DNA from: an uncultured Bacteroidales bacterium
GTDB taxonomy: Bacteria; Bacteroidota; Bacteroidia; Bacteroidales; Muribaculaceae
Reading direction: 5' to 3'
Assembly (NCBI GenBank): GCA_900539915.1
Contig: UQDU01000010.1
Coordinates: 1-55,154 of the forward strand
Length of the DNA: 55,154 nucleotides
This document shows, one piece after another, positions 42,652 through 50,177 of the stretch; position 1 is the first letter of the stretch; each line of letters opens with the position of its first letter. A program made the translations under genes and the position numbers. The notes below the pieces were generated by a model, which searched no databases, was not told the origin of the DNA, and saw nothing but the letters and a program-made list of their open reading frames with translations.

Positions 42652-42766
42652 GACGGGTGGGATAAGTTCACAATGTGATGTTGTTATGTAATGTCAATGT
42701 TGTATTTCTTAAAATGTTAACAATGTTGTGGCTTCCATTGTTTGTGTGCATACCGTGGGATGGGCA

Positions 42767-42801
42767 AAAGAAAAGCCCACGTCTAAGGGTGTGACGTGGG
42801 C
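42767..42801 (-). terminator. Intrinsic terminator of the amylase gene
   Basis: Perfect 9-bp stem GCCCACGTC/GACGTGGGC (42775-42783, 42793-42801), 9-nt loop. On the minus strand it is followed by TTTTCTTTT (42766-42774). It lies about 130 nt past the amylase stop. Confidence 0.85.
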
Positions 42802-42930
42802 GAATAAACGGGCCATTTTAAAAATTTGGTCTTTGGCTTTTTTAATGAAGCCAGCAAAATGCCGTTTTGTACTATAGAAACAACGGCATGAGCGAAATAG
42901 TTTGCCGTAGATGTGTTTTTTATGGCGTAT

Positions 42931-44640
42931 TTATTGTTTTCTGACGATTACGGCGACATTGCTGTCGGCATCTGGGAGATGGATGGAACCGTTGGCCACT
43001 GTTGATGTCTTACCGGAATACAGGTCTGTGACCTCGGTGCCGTCGGGCCATGCCTCTTTAGCCGGGATGCCGGCCGGTGAAGATGGGTTGAGGGAAATGA
43101 GCACAGTGTCGCCTCCAAGTCGGCGCATGCAGGTGTGCTGATTGATTGTGGTCTGCTTGCCCATGCCTATCGCAGGATGTGCCTGTCTGATTTTGCCGAG
43201 TTTCTGGAAGTGGAGCAATGTCTCAGTGTCCCCGTCGGTCCAGTTCATGTCGGAGCGAAATGCCTGGTTGCTGTCGACATTGAGACGCGCATCGCTGAGT
43301 TTGCGTCCAGATTCGTCGCCGTAGAAAATCTGCGCGACTCCGGGCGAGAGCATAAGCGTAGTGGCACAGTCAATCATGTTTGACATGTCGGCATCGCGGT
43401 GATACGAATTGTTGAGATAGCTGAACGGATGCCAGTCGGGGTGTGCCGCTATGCTGTCGGCGTAGGCTTGCCATACGTACACGATGCCGTCCAGATCGCC
43501 GTGTTTGGGAAAGTAGAAGTTGACCATGCTTGAGAACCCTGCACCGGCGTAATCGGGTTTGTAGTCGATACCGGCCATATCGTAGTCGCCTGTCATATAG
43601 AATCTGTCGGTCCATAGCGATGCCGGGTCATCGGGATGTTTTGCTCGCCACTTTGTCAGGGCATCGTTACATGCTTTGCTTAGCTCCTTCCACCGGTTGA
43701 GATGGACGTTTTCCACGATGTCGCAGCGGAAGCCGTCGATGCCGAATTCTTCAACCCATGAAGCTATCCATGCGATTAGATATTGTGACGGACTCCAATT
43801 ACGGTCAGTGCGCAGCGGCCTGGCGGAGGGATTGACCCATGCATCGTTGTCTTTTCCCTCCTTGCGCCATTTTTTCTTGAGGAAAGAGGGGACTTTTACG
43901 TGGCTGTCGCTCTCGTCCTTGAAATCAGGCATTCCGTAGAGGGTGGCCTGCAGCGGATCTGTCTCATCCCAGTTTTCATCGGGCATCCTTATCCAGCCGC
44001 GGTCATACCAGCCCTTCCATCCGAGCCGCCCCTCGTAGAAGTGGTCATAGCTCCAGTCTCGTATGTGTTTCGCCGCTTCCTGTTCGGTGTATCCTGTGTC
44101 GGCAAAACCGTATTGGACTGCATCAAGCAGAGTTGGGTAGCCGGGGTCATTGAGATTGGCGCCGAGCATGACACGTATGCCCTGGGCGTGCAGGGTGTCG
44201 ACGAGTTCGCGAAATTCGGCTACGGTGCCGTAATTTTTGTCAATCTGTGTGTAGTCGAGAGGGTAGTAGCCGTGGTATCCGTAGTGGGGAAAATCGTTGA
44301 CGGAGCCGCTGCCCGACATCCAGCCGTGGATCTGCTCGTAGACATCGGTCATCCAGAGCACATCGATGCCCATGTCGGTGAAATAGCCATCCTTGGCTTT
44401 CTGCAACATCCCTTTGAAGTCGCCCCCGTGAAATGTCGCGGCATTGAGGCGTTCGGAACCATAATCCACGATGCGTCCATAGTTGACATCATTGGTCGAA
44501 TCGCCATTGCAGAAGCGGTCTGTGATGACGAAATAGACTGTCGCATTGCCCCAGTCAAAAGGCTTTGTGTCGGCTGCCGTGACCGCATGCATGCCTGACA
44601 GCAGCAGCGACAGCCCCCCGAGTAAGCATCTCTTTTTCAT
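42931..44640 (-). CDS. MalS-like GH13 alpha-amylase with altered catalytic motifs
   Basis: A 569-residue exported protein (signal peptide about 1-22, HAVTAADTK) that aligns end to end with periplasmic amylase MalS: VYFVITDRFCNGDSTND near the start, and FRSDMNW and HPAIGMGKQTT near the end. The nucleophile is kept (GFRCDIVE, D307). The general acid position reads MTGDYD (D352) where MalS has Glu, and the third-Asp region reads SYLNNSYHRD where MalS has SYLSSHDT. Region I is MLGANLNDPG, not DVVMNHTG. Activity is therefore doubtful. It has its own promoter and terminator. Confidence 0.85.
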   Translation of the reverse strand: MKKRCLLGGLSLLLSGMHAVTAADTKPFDWGNATVYFVITDRFCNGDSTNDVNYGRIVDYGSERLNAATFHGGDFKGMLQKAKDGYFTDMGIDVLWMTDVYEQIHGWMSGSGSVNDFPHYGYHGYYPLDYTQIDKNYGTVAEFRELVDTLHAQGIRVMLGANLNDPGYPTLLDAVQYGFADTGYTEQEAAKHIRDWSYDHFYEGRLGWKGWYDRGWIRMPDENWDETDPLQATLYGMPDFKDESDSHVKVPSFLKKKWRKEGKDNDAWVNPSARPLRTDRNWSPSQYLIAWIASWVEEFGIDGFRCDIVENVHLNRWKELSKACNDALTKWRAKHPDDPASLWTDRFYMTGDYDMAGIDYKPDYAGAGFSSMVNFYFPKHGDLDGIVYVWQAYADSIAAHPDWHPFSYLNNSYHRDADMSNMIDCATTLMLSPGVAQIFYGDESGRKLSDARLNVDSNQAFRSDMNWTDGDTETLLHFQKLGKIRQAHPAIGMGKQTTINQHTCMRRLGGDTVLISLNPSSPAGIPAKEAWPDGTEVTDLYSGKTSTVANGSIHLPDADSNVAVIVRKQ

Positions 44641-44685
44641 AAGGTAGTATTATCTCTTTTTCAAAAGAAGTTTATTATCCGTCTG

Positions 44686-44717
44686 CAAAATTACACCCCT
44701 GCTCCATAGCCGTCAAT
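44686..44717 (-). promoter_or_regulatory. Promoter of the amylase gene
   Basis: On the minus strand: ATTG (complement of 44714-44717), 20 nt, TAATTTTG (complement of 44686-44693), consensus -7. The leader is about 38 nt. The rest of the 44641-44944 gap is AT-rich with a (TTTA)4 tract near 44775 and nothing else I can support. Confidence 0.65.
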
Positions 44718-44944
44718 ACTGATTTATAACCATACAATTGTGCATAATATACTAAAGAAAATTCTGTGTCTCGATTTATTTATTTATTTATTTTGCATAT
44801 TTAAGTGAGGAGATTGATAAATGAAGAAAAGGACCTGTATAGTATTGTTTAACTTTGATGTGCTTGATTGTGGCTCATGCTGAAGCTAAATTTGTTGGTG
44901 TAATTCATCAGTATTCTTTTTGTGTAAATTTAAAATACCCGGAT

Positions 44945-45388
44945 ATGTCATTTTGGAATTTGTTATGTGAGGCCATTCTGCTTGATAAGATATGTAGATG
45001 GATTTTCCCTAAAAAGAAAGTATCGTCACAATCTTATCAACCACATTATGATTATGCTACCCAATGTGGGTACGCAGCTCGTATTGAAGAATTGGAGCAA
45101 GAAATCAAAGAGTCACAAAAACGACTTGCCGAATATCAAAAGCTGACAGGCAACAGATCTATAGGCAATTATGAAAATATCGATCAAATTCAAGAGCGGA
45201 TTGATGAGCTTGAGAATCAGATGGATGAATATGATGATACATCTGATCGCTATGACCTCATTCAGGAAGAAATAGATTTGCTCCAAGACAGTCTGGATGA
45301 TATTGAAGAAGCTGAATGGATGGAGGACGACATAAACAGCTTCAACAATGATATTTATGACACGGATTTATACCATGAAGACTGGTAA
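44945..45388 (+). CDS. Hypothetical coiled-coil protein next to the IS element
   Basis: A 147-residue protein of unknown function, ATG 44945 (MSFWNLLCEAILLDKICRWI). A hydrophobic N-terminal stretch (about 1-22) may anchor it in the membrane. The rest is an acidic coiled coil (about 47-130, ARIEELEQEIKESQKRLAEY). It is AT-richer than its neighbours. Its stop codon lies 2 nt before the left end of the IS, so the original C-terminus may have been changed by the insertion. Probably accessory. Confidence 0.55.
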   Translation: MSFWNLLCEAILLDKICRWIFPKKKVSSQSYQPHYDYATQCGYAARIEELEQEIKESQKRLAEYQKLTGNRSIGNYENIDQIQERIDELENQMDEYDDTSDRYDLIQEEIDLLQDSLDDIEEAEWMEDDINSFNNDIYDTDLYHEDW

Positions 45389-45446
45389 ATCGGCTCAAGC
45401 CGAAAACGCGGTGCATAGATTTTGAAGGAAGTGTTAAATTTGTGAC

Positions 45447-45818
45447 ATGAAAACCGGCGAAGCATTTTGGCAGTTCTTACCCGATGGATTGGGAGAACTG
45501 TTTGAAATGGTCAAGTTTGAAAAGACCGACCAGTCATACGACATCTGGCTTGACGAGAAGAAGAAGCTGTCCGATGAGGACTTCCGTAACCCCAATATAG
45601 TAGCTTGAGGTTATACTGACTATGTCACCATTCAGGATTATCCCATGCGAGGACGTCCTGTGTATCTGCATATGCGCAAGAACAAATGGTGGGACAAGAA
45701 GACCAACGAGATATTCAGCTACAATCTTGAGCTCCCCAACGAGGAAGGGACACGACTCAGTGCCGAGTTCGTGGCTTTTTTAAAAGACGAAGGTGGAGAC
45801 GACAGCTCTGTCGATTAA
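45447..45818 (+). pseudogene. ISAon1-type transposase N-terminal region, broken by TGA
   Basis: The frame starts MKTGEAFWQFLPDGLGELFE and ends in VAFLKDEGGDDSSVD, the size and pattern of the ISAon1 N-terminal-region protein (about 123 codons). An in-frame TGA at 45606-45608 interrupts it between NPNIVA and GYTDYVTIQDYPMRGRPVYL. The sequence on both sides is otherwise intact, so a single substitution explains it. It overlaps the second ORF by 26 nt. Confidence 0.75.
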
Positions 45819-46758
45819 GCATATAGCGCGGATGTACTGCGTAAACGGCAAGTATTTTGCTGACTTATACCGCAACAAGCTGAGCGGCTACGCCCAGTGG
45901 TGCGGGAGCGAACTCGGTTGTGGGTTTTATTTCAACGCCGCCAACATCGGACCGTACATGAGCCTTGACGAGACCTGTCTGAGCAACGGCGAGGTGTGGA
46001 CTTTCCTGACCAACAAGGACGGCCACGGCGGCAAAGGCACGCTGGCGGCAGCCATCCCCGGCACCAGAAGCGACGAAATTATCTCCATACTCATCGGCGC
46101 GATGGGCAAGTCTGTCAGACGCAAAGTGAAAGAAGTGACTTGCGATCTGTCCCCATCAATGATGCTGATAGCCGCCGAAGTGTTCTACAACGCACACGTT
46201 GTCAACGACCGCTTCCACGTACAGCAGGTCTATAACGATGCGGTTGATGAAATCCGAATAGACATACGCCGTCAGCTTATCGCCGAAGAAAACAGCCGCG
46301 ACAAATCTGTGCCTGCTGTTACGTATTCCAACGGCGAGACCATGCGCCAGATACTTGCCCGCAGCAAGCACACACTTATGATGTCGCAGAACAAATGGAC
46401 TGACATACAGCGCCATCGTGCAAACATTCTGTTCAGACACTATCCGATACTGAAAGCCGCGTACCACCTCGCTATGGAACTGCGCCAGATCTTCAACGCT
46501 AAGATATCACCCGCCAAAGCAATGGGGCGGATGAACAAGTGGTATGAATTAGTAATGGCATTGGGCAACAACAACTTCCGCTCTGTCATCAAGACGTTCA
46601 GGAACCACGCCCCGACTATCCTCAACTACTTCCGTCGGCGAGCCACCAACGCCTCGGCCGAAGCTTTCAACTCCAAAGTGAAAATCTTTCGTTCGCAGAT
46701 GCGCGGAGTACGCGACCGAGATTTCTTCATCTTCCGACTCGTCAAGCTATACGCCTGA
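45793..46758 (+). CDS. ISL3-family DDE transposase, catalytic ORF
   Basis: 321 residues from a GTG at 45793, in a different frame from the N-terminal ORF and overlapping it. The DDE triad is visible: D in YMSLDETCLSNG, D in EVTCDLSPSMM and E in TNASAEAFNSKVK. The last segment, RGVRDRDFFIFRLVKLYA, is typical of ISL3 C-termini. Expression in intact relatives probably depends on coupling or frameshifting from ORF1, which is broken here. Confidence 0.88.
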   Translation: METTALSIKHIARMYCVNGKYFADLYRNKLSGYAQWCGSELGCGFYFNAANIGPYMSLDETCLSNGEVWTFLTNKDGHGGKGTLAAAIPGTRSDEIISILIGAMGKSVRRKVKEVTCDLSPSMMLIAAEVFYNAHVVNDRFHVQQVYNDAVDEIRIDIRRQLIAEENSRDKSVPAVTYSNGETMRQILARSKHTLMMSQNKWTDIQRHRANILFRHYPILKAAYHLAMELRQIFNAKISPAKAMGRMNKWYELVMALGNNNFRSVIKTFRNHAPTILNYFRRRATNASAEAFNSKVKIFRSQMRGVRDRDFFIFRLVKLYA

Positions 46759-46835
46759 AATTTTAACTCTCGATTCCCTCTGTTTTAACAAATGCACCGT
46801 GTTTTCGGCTTGAGCCGTATTATGCCGGATAGGGC

Positions 46836-46876
46836 AAAAACAAAAACGCTGGAAATCAAGCGATTTTCAGCGTTTT
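46836..46876 (-). terminator. Terminator of tRNA-Lys
   Basis: Stem AAAACGCTG...CAGCGTTTT (46843-46850 with 46869-46876), continued by AAATC/GATTT with one bulge on each side. On the minus strand it is followed by TTTTTGTTTTT. It lies 22 nt past the tRNA 3' end and 19 nt from the right IS end. Confidence 0.85.
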
Positions 46877-46897
46877 GCGGTAGAAGTTCGGACTTCT

Positions 46898-46973
46898 TGG
46901 TGATCCGCCTGGGGCTCGAACCCAGGACCCCAACATTAAAAGTGTTGTGCTCTACCAGCTGAGCTAGCGAATC
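46898..46973 (-). tRNA. tRNA-Lys (UUU)
   Basis: 76 nt including an encoded CCA. The acceptor stem GATTCGC pairs with GCGGATC (one G-U), discriminator A. The D-loop is GCTCAGCTGGTAGAGC, the anticodon arm CAACA-CTTTTAA-TGTTG with anticodon TTT, and the T-arm CCTGGGTTCGAGCCCCAGG. A classic cloverleaf. The neighbouring IS and decayed gene make it a possible island boundary, though no repeated tRNA 3' end was found. Confidence 0.97.
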
Positions 46974-47194
46974 TCCGTTGGTGCTTCTGAGAGACGATGG
47001 ATATGTTCCTCTCAAAAAGCACTGCAAAGTTAATCCGTTTTGATGACTTATGCAAATAAATGGTGGATTAATTTTGTGGCGTCTGTGTATTTTGTCTGAT
47101 TTTATTAGATGTGAGGGATTGTTTAGCGGGAAATTGAGGATATCGGGGCTAATGAATCATGTATGATTATGGACGTGAGTGATGATGCTTATGG

Positions 47195-48302
47195 TTACAT
47201 GCGGTAGACATTGGCATTGCGTAGGAGTTCGTGGATGCTGGCTTCAAGTTTGCTCATGAGTGGAAATATGAGGTTGAGCTCACGAGTGGTTATGGTAGGT
47301 ATGCCTGGCTGTGAGTGAGAGCCTTGATGGAGTATGACTTTCTGATAAAGTTTCATCGTTTTTATAAGGTCACGTATCGGTTTGAGCTCTTCGGTGCGGT
47401 CATATTGGTTTATCAATGTCTGTATTCGGCCGGGCAGTCGGTTGGGTTGGCAGTGGCGGCATGTTTCCTGTATTCGTCTTACGAGTTCATCGGCGCGGTT
47501 GATTCCGTTTCCGCTTGCATTGATATAGATTGGTGAATCAGTCAGAAGCCGTCGCAGCAGTTCCTTTGTCTCGGAATGAGTATCTGCCAGAGTGAACTAC
47601 GCAAACTCAGATATCATGTTTTCAAATTTTCGTCTCAGTCGGTTTGCTATGCCGTTTATGTCTGACGGGTCTTATCGAAGTCCGTCTTTATTTTGCTGAT
47701 TGGGTCATCGAGGTTGTGATTGTATTGGCGGCATAAGTAGAGAGACTGGATGCAGTATTTCCAGAACGCGGATTTTTCATTTTCCGACAGACGTGAGAAG
47801 TATTCGCTCAGCCACTCGTAGAGCTTTTGTGCATTGCGATACAGACGGCCGGCCCTCCGGCGTTGCCATGATGAAGTCTCGATCTTCCCAGTCTATGATG
47901 GTTTTAAGCTGCTCATCATCTTTTGCCTCGTATATCAGAGATTCGATTTTAGGCTGTTTCTGACTGGTTTCCCATGACTCTATTTCAATCATTGATTTCA
48001 GTTTCGGCACTGAGGGGAGCAACACCGAAAGTATCTTGAGCATCAGCCACAGTGTCACCATGCGCTGCTGTCCGTCTATGATTTCCAGTATGCTTTTGTC
48101 TGCTCGGCTTTTTGCAAGGATGATATTCCCTAAAAAATAATCTTCTCCGTTTTCAAAAGCATTGGTGATGTCATAGTATAGCTGCAACAGCTGTTCGTCG
48201 GTCCAGGAATACGGACGTTGAAACGTGGGGGATTATATATTTGTCATCATTGATGAACAATGATTTAAGGTCTTTTTGCTCGGCTGATAGAGAAAGGGCC
48301 AT
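47195..48302 (-). pseudogene. Decayed DUF262 (GmrSD/ParB-nuclease-like) gene
   Basis: Reading in from ATG 48302 gives MALSLSAEQKDLKSLFINDD, then KYIIP; a one-base excess in the G5 run at 48227-48231 shifts the frame to FQRPYSWTDEQLLQLYYD and EIIDGQQRMVTLWLML, the DUF262 hallmark. A second shift near 47850-47860 leads to AGRLYRNAQKLYEWLSEYF, a third near 47670 to INGIANRLRRKFENM. A TAG at 47597-47599 interrupts the frame that ends NANVYRM at 47195. Joined, it would encode about 369 residues. DUF262 proteins occur in type IV restriction and other defence systems. Confidence 0.8.
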
Positions 48303-48321
48303 TGTCAGTAGGGTATAAAAT

Positions 48322-48370
48322 TATGTTTGGATTACAAATATACCCTTTTAGGCGTTATAATCCAAACATA
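48322..48370. repeat. Perfect 13-bp inverted repeat
   Basis: TATGTTTGGATTA (48322-48334) and its exact complement (48358-48370), 23 nt apart, between the DUF262 pseudogene start and the stop of the lipoprotein gene. It may be a terminator for the lipoprotein gene, or an operator for the lost DUF262 gene. Confidence 0.6.
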
Positions 48371-48400
48371 CAAATTTCGCCTGTGCCCTCTGGATAAAAT

Positions 48401-48922
48401 TCAGGGAGTCACTATGACAGGGTAGCCTGGCTCGGAGTGGATAGAGTAGGGGGAGAGACTGAATTTGCGCTGGGCGGCTTCGCCCGACAGAGGCGTCCCG
48501 TAGTTGAATGCGTCAAACGTGCTTCCGCATTTAGGGCATCGGGCTATCGGGTGGTGCTCGTCATCTGTGGTGATTTCGATGAGCACCTGATTGTCGCGTT
48601 CCACAGGACATGCCGGACTGTAGGCCTTAAGGTCGCTTTCGCCACCTCCGCCGGTTACAAGAAGTATGCCGGCATAACCGGTCTCGTCAAATGCCACGTA
48701 GGGGTAGCCGGTAGGGATGCCACGTTGCTTTATGAAATATACATGTTCAAAAGCTCCATGGATACCATAACGTATCCATGCAGCTTGAGAAATCGAGAGG
48801 TGTACATTGGTCACCGGTATACGCTCATCATCCGTCTTGCTGCATGAAACTGATACGATTGCCATCAATGAAGCAAGCAATCCGGACAGAAGGCTGCGAT
48901 GACTATGCTTAAGGAGAGTCAT
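48401..48922 (-). CDS. Rieske-like lipoprotein lacking the cluster histidines
   Basis: A 173-residue lipoprotein; ATG 48922 (MTLLKHSHRSLLSGLLASLM), lipobox SVSC with C27. The C-terminal half has YSPACPVE and ARCPKCGSTFDAF followed by YGTPLSGEAA and a final short strand. This is the order of a Rieske domain, but the C-x-H and C-x-x-H pairs read C-P-V-E and C-P-K-C. It therefore cannot hold a normal Rieske cluster; a structural or zinc role is possible. It follows the SRPBCC gene after 13 nt. The assignment to the fold is inference. Confidence 0.55.
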   Translation of the reverse strand: MTLLKHSHRSLLSGLLASLMAIVSVSCSKTDDERIPVTNVHLSISQAAWIRYGIHGAFEHVYFIKQRGIPTGYPYVAFDETGYAGILLVTGGGGESDLKAYSPACPVERDNQVLIEITTDDEHHPIARCPKCGSTFDAFNYGTPLSGEAAQRKFSLSPYSIHSEPGYPVIVTP

Positions 48923-48935
48923 ATGGAGCAGGTTG

Positions 48936-49370
48936 TTACTGTTGGTTGTTTCCGTTGAACAGACGGCCGACGAGGGTGGCCATCTGGTTGGCGGCTTCCT
49001 GCATCTTGGGACCAATCATGGGCTTGAGTATCGCAGGAACCTCTACCTCTATGACTGCGACGAGTCGGGTGGTAGTGTCAGTATCTTTGGCGAGCTCAAG
49101 CGACAGGAACATGGGAACAGGGGCATTTGAGGCCTTCAACTTGATCATGTCAGGCTCGTGGCGGTCGATGATTTCGAGTCGTATCTCCCCTACGGGATTG
49201 GCATTTATGATGATGGCATCGTCGGTGAAGTGCACGTCTCCGGCCTTCTGACGCAAATCGTCGGGCATCTTGTCAAGCAGGTCCTGATATGCGCCGAGAT
49301 TGCTTATCTTATTATATACGTCTGATTGTGAACCGGATATTGATACCGGTTGGCTTGAATATTTTGCCAT
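48936..49370 (-). CDS. SRPBCC/START-like fold protein
   Basis: 144 residues from ATG 49370 (MAKYSSQPVSISGSQSDVYN). The pattern of an N-terminal strand and helix, a middle sheet (AIIINANPVGEIRLEIIDRH) and a long C-terminal helix (LKPMIGPKMQEAANQMATLV) fits the SRPBCC superfamily. Ligand unknown. It lies directly after pyrE on the same strand, an arrangement I believe is common in Bacteroidales. Confidence 0.7.
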   Translation of the reverse strand: MAKYSSQPVSISGSQSDVYNKISNLGAYQDLLDKMPDDLRQKAGDVHFTDDAIIINANPVGEIRLEIIDRHEPDMIKLKASNAPVPMFLSLELAKDTDTTTRLVAVIEVEVPAILKPMIGPKMQEAANQMATLVGRLFNGNNQQ

Positions 49371-49489
49371 GGATTTTGGTTGTTTGTGTATGGTAATATG
49401 TGTATCAGTTATAGAATCAGGCATCCACGAATTGTAAAGCATCGCGAATGCCTGATTCATATACTAATAACGTGTAATACGCAGATTTA

Positions 49490-50122
49490 TTATTTCATCC
49501 AGTTTGACGGATCCTTGCGCCACTGGCGCAGGGTCTCAAGATCTTTCTCGTGGATATATCCTGTAGAGAGGGCTGCATCGAGCATGGCGTTGTAGTTGCT
49601 GAGAGTCAGCAGGCGCACTCCTGCCTGAGCAAAAGCCTCTTCGGCTTGAGGAAAGCCGTATGTGAAGATTGCTACCATGCCTATCACCTCGCAGCCGGCC
49701 TTGCGGATGGCCTCTACAGCTTTGAGACTGCTGCCTCCTGTGCTGATGAGATCCTCGATGACTACCACTTTCTGGCCCGGAAGCAGATTGCCCTCTATGA
49801 GGTTTTCCAGACCGTGGTCTTTAGGCGACGAGCGGACATAGACATAGGGTTTTGCCATCAGATCTGCGACAAGGGCACCTTGTGCGATGGCTCCTGTGGC
49901 AACGCCGGCGATGGCATCGACATCACTGAAGTTCTCCTCGATGAGACGTGTCAGCTCAACCTTGATGAACGAGCGTATTTCAGGGTAGGAGAGGGTCTTG
50001 CGGTTGTCGGTATATATAGGGGAGTGCCATCCCGATGCCCATGTGAAAGGAGAATCGGGCTGCAGGTTGATTGCTGAGATTTTCAGAAGTTTCTCTGCGA
50101 GAAGTTTTTGGAGTTTTTCCAT
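49490..50122 (-). CDS. pyrE: Orotate phosphoribosyltransferase
   Basis: Converts orotate and PRPP to orotidine 5'-monophosphate in pyrimidine synthesis. The 210-residue protein has the PRPP-binding motif VVIEDLISTGGSSLKA, the flexible-loop segment YVRSSPKDHGLENLIEG and the N-terminal PFTWASGWHSPIYTDNRKTL. It starts 55 nt after purB on the same strand, so purine and pyrimidine genes may share a transcript here. Confidence 0.96.
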   Translation of the reverse strand: MEKLQKLLAEKLLKISAINLQPDSPFTWASGWHSPIYTDNRKTLSYPEIRSFIKVELTRLIEENFSDVDAIAGVATGAIAQGALVADLMAKPYVYVRSSPKDHGLENLIEGNLLPGQKVVVIEDLISTGGSSLKAVEAIRKAGCEVIGMVAIFTYGFPQAEEAFAQAGVRLLTLSNYNAMLDAALSTGYIHEKDLETLRQWRKDPSNWMK

Positions 50123-50177
50123 GATGATGTAGTGGTTGTTTGCTTTTTATGAATTAGGCGAAAAAAGGCTGACAGGA

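Larger units (their letters stand above)
45391..46817 (+). mobile_element. ISL3-family (ISAon1-type) insertion sequence
   Basis: 1427 bp bounded by 25-bp inverted repeats (45391-45415 and 46793-46817), identical at 24 of 25 positions and beginning CGGCTCAAGCCGAAAAC. It contains the two-frame transposase layout of the ISAon1 group: a short N-terminal-region ORF and an overlapping DDE ORF. No 8-bp target duplication is visible (TGGTAAAT on the left, TATTATGC on the right). The first ORF has an in-frame stop, so the copy is probably inactive. Confidence 0.88.

Noticed and set aside
44775..44794. (TTTA)4 tract as a phase-variable switch
   Set aside because: Only about four units in an AT-rich gap and not within the spacing of any promoter.
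46898..46973. tRNA-Lys as an att site of an integrated element
   Set aside because: No integrase and no second copy of the tRNA 3' end were found within the nearby island.
46785..47027. 80-codon minus-strand ORF
   Set aside because: It is a translation through the tRNA-Lys gene (SLAQLVEHNTFN is the usual artefact).
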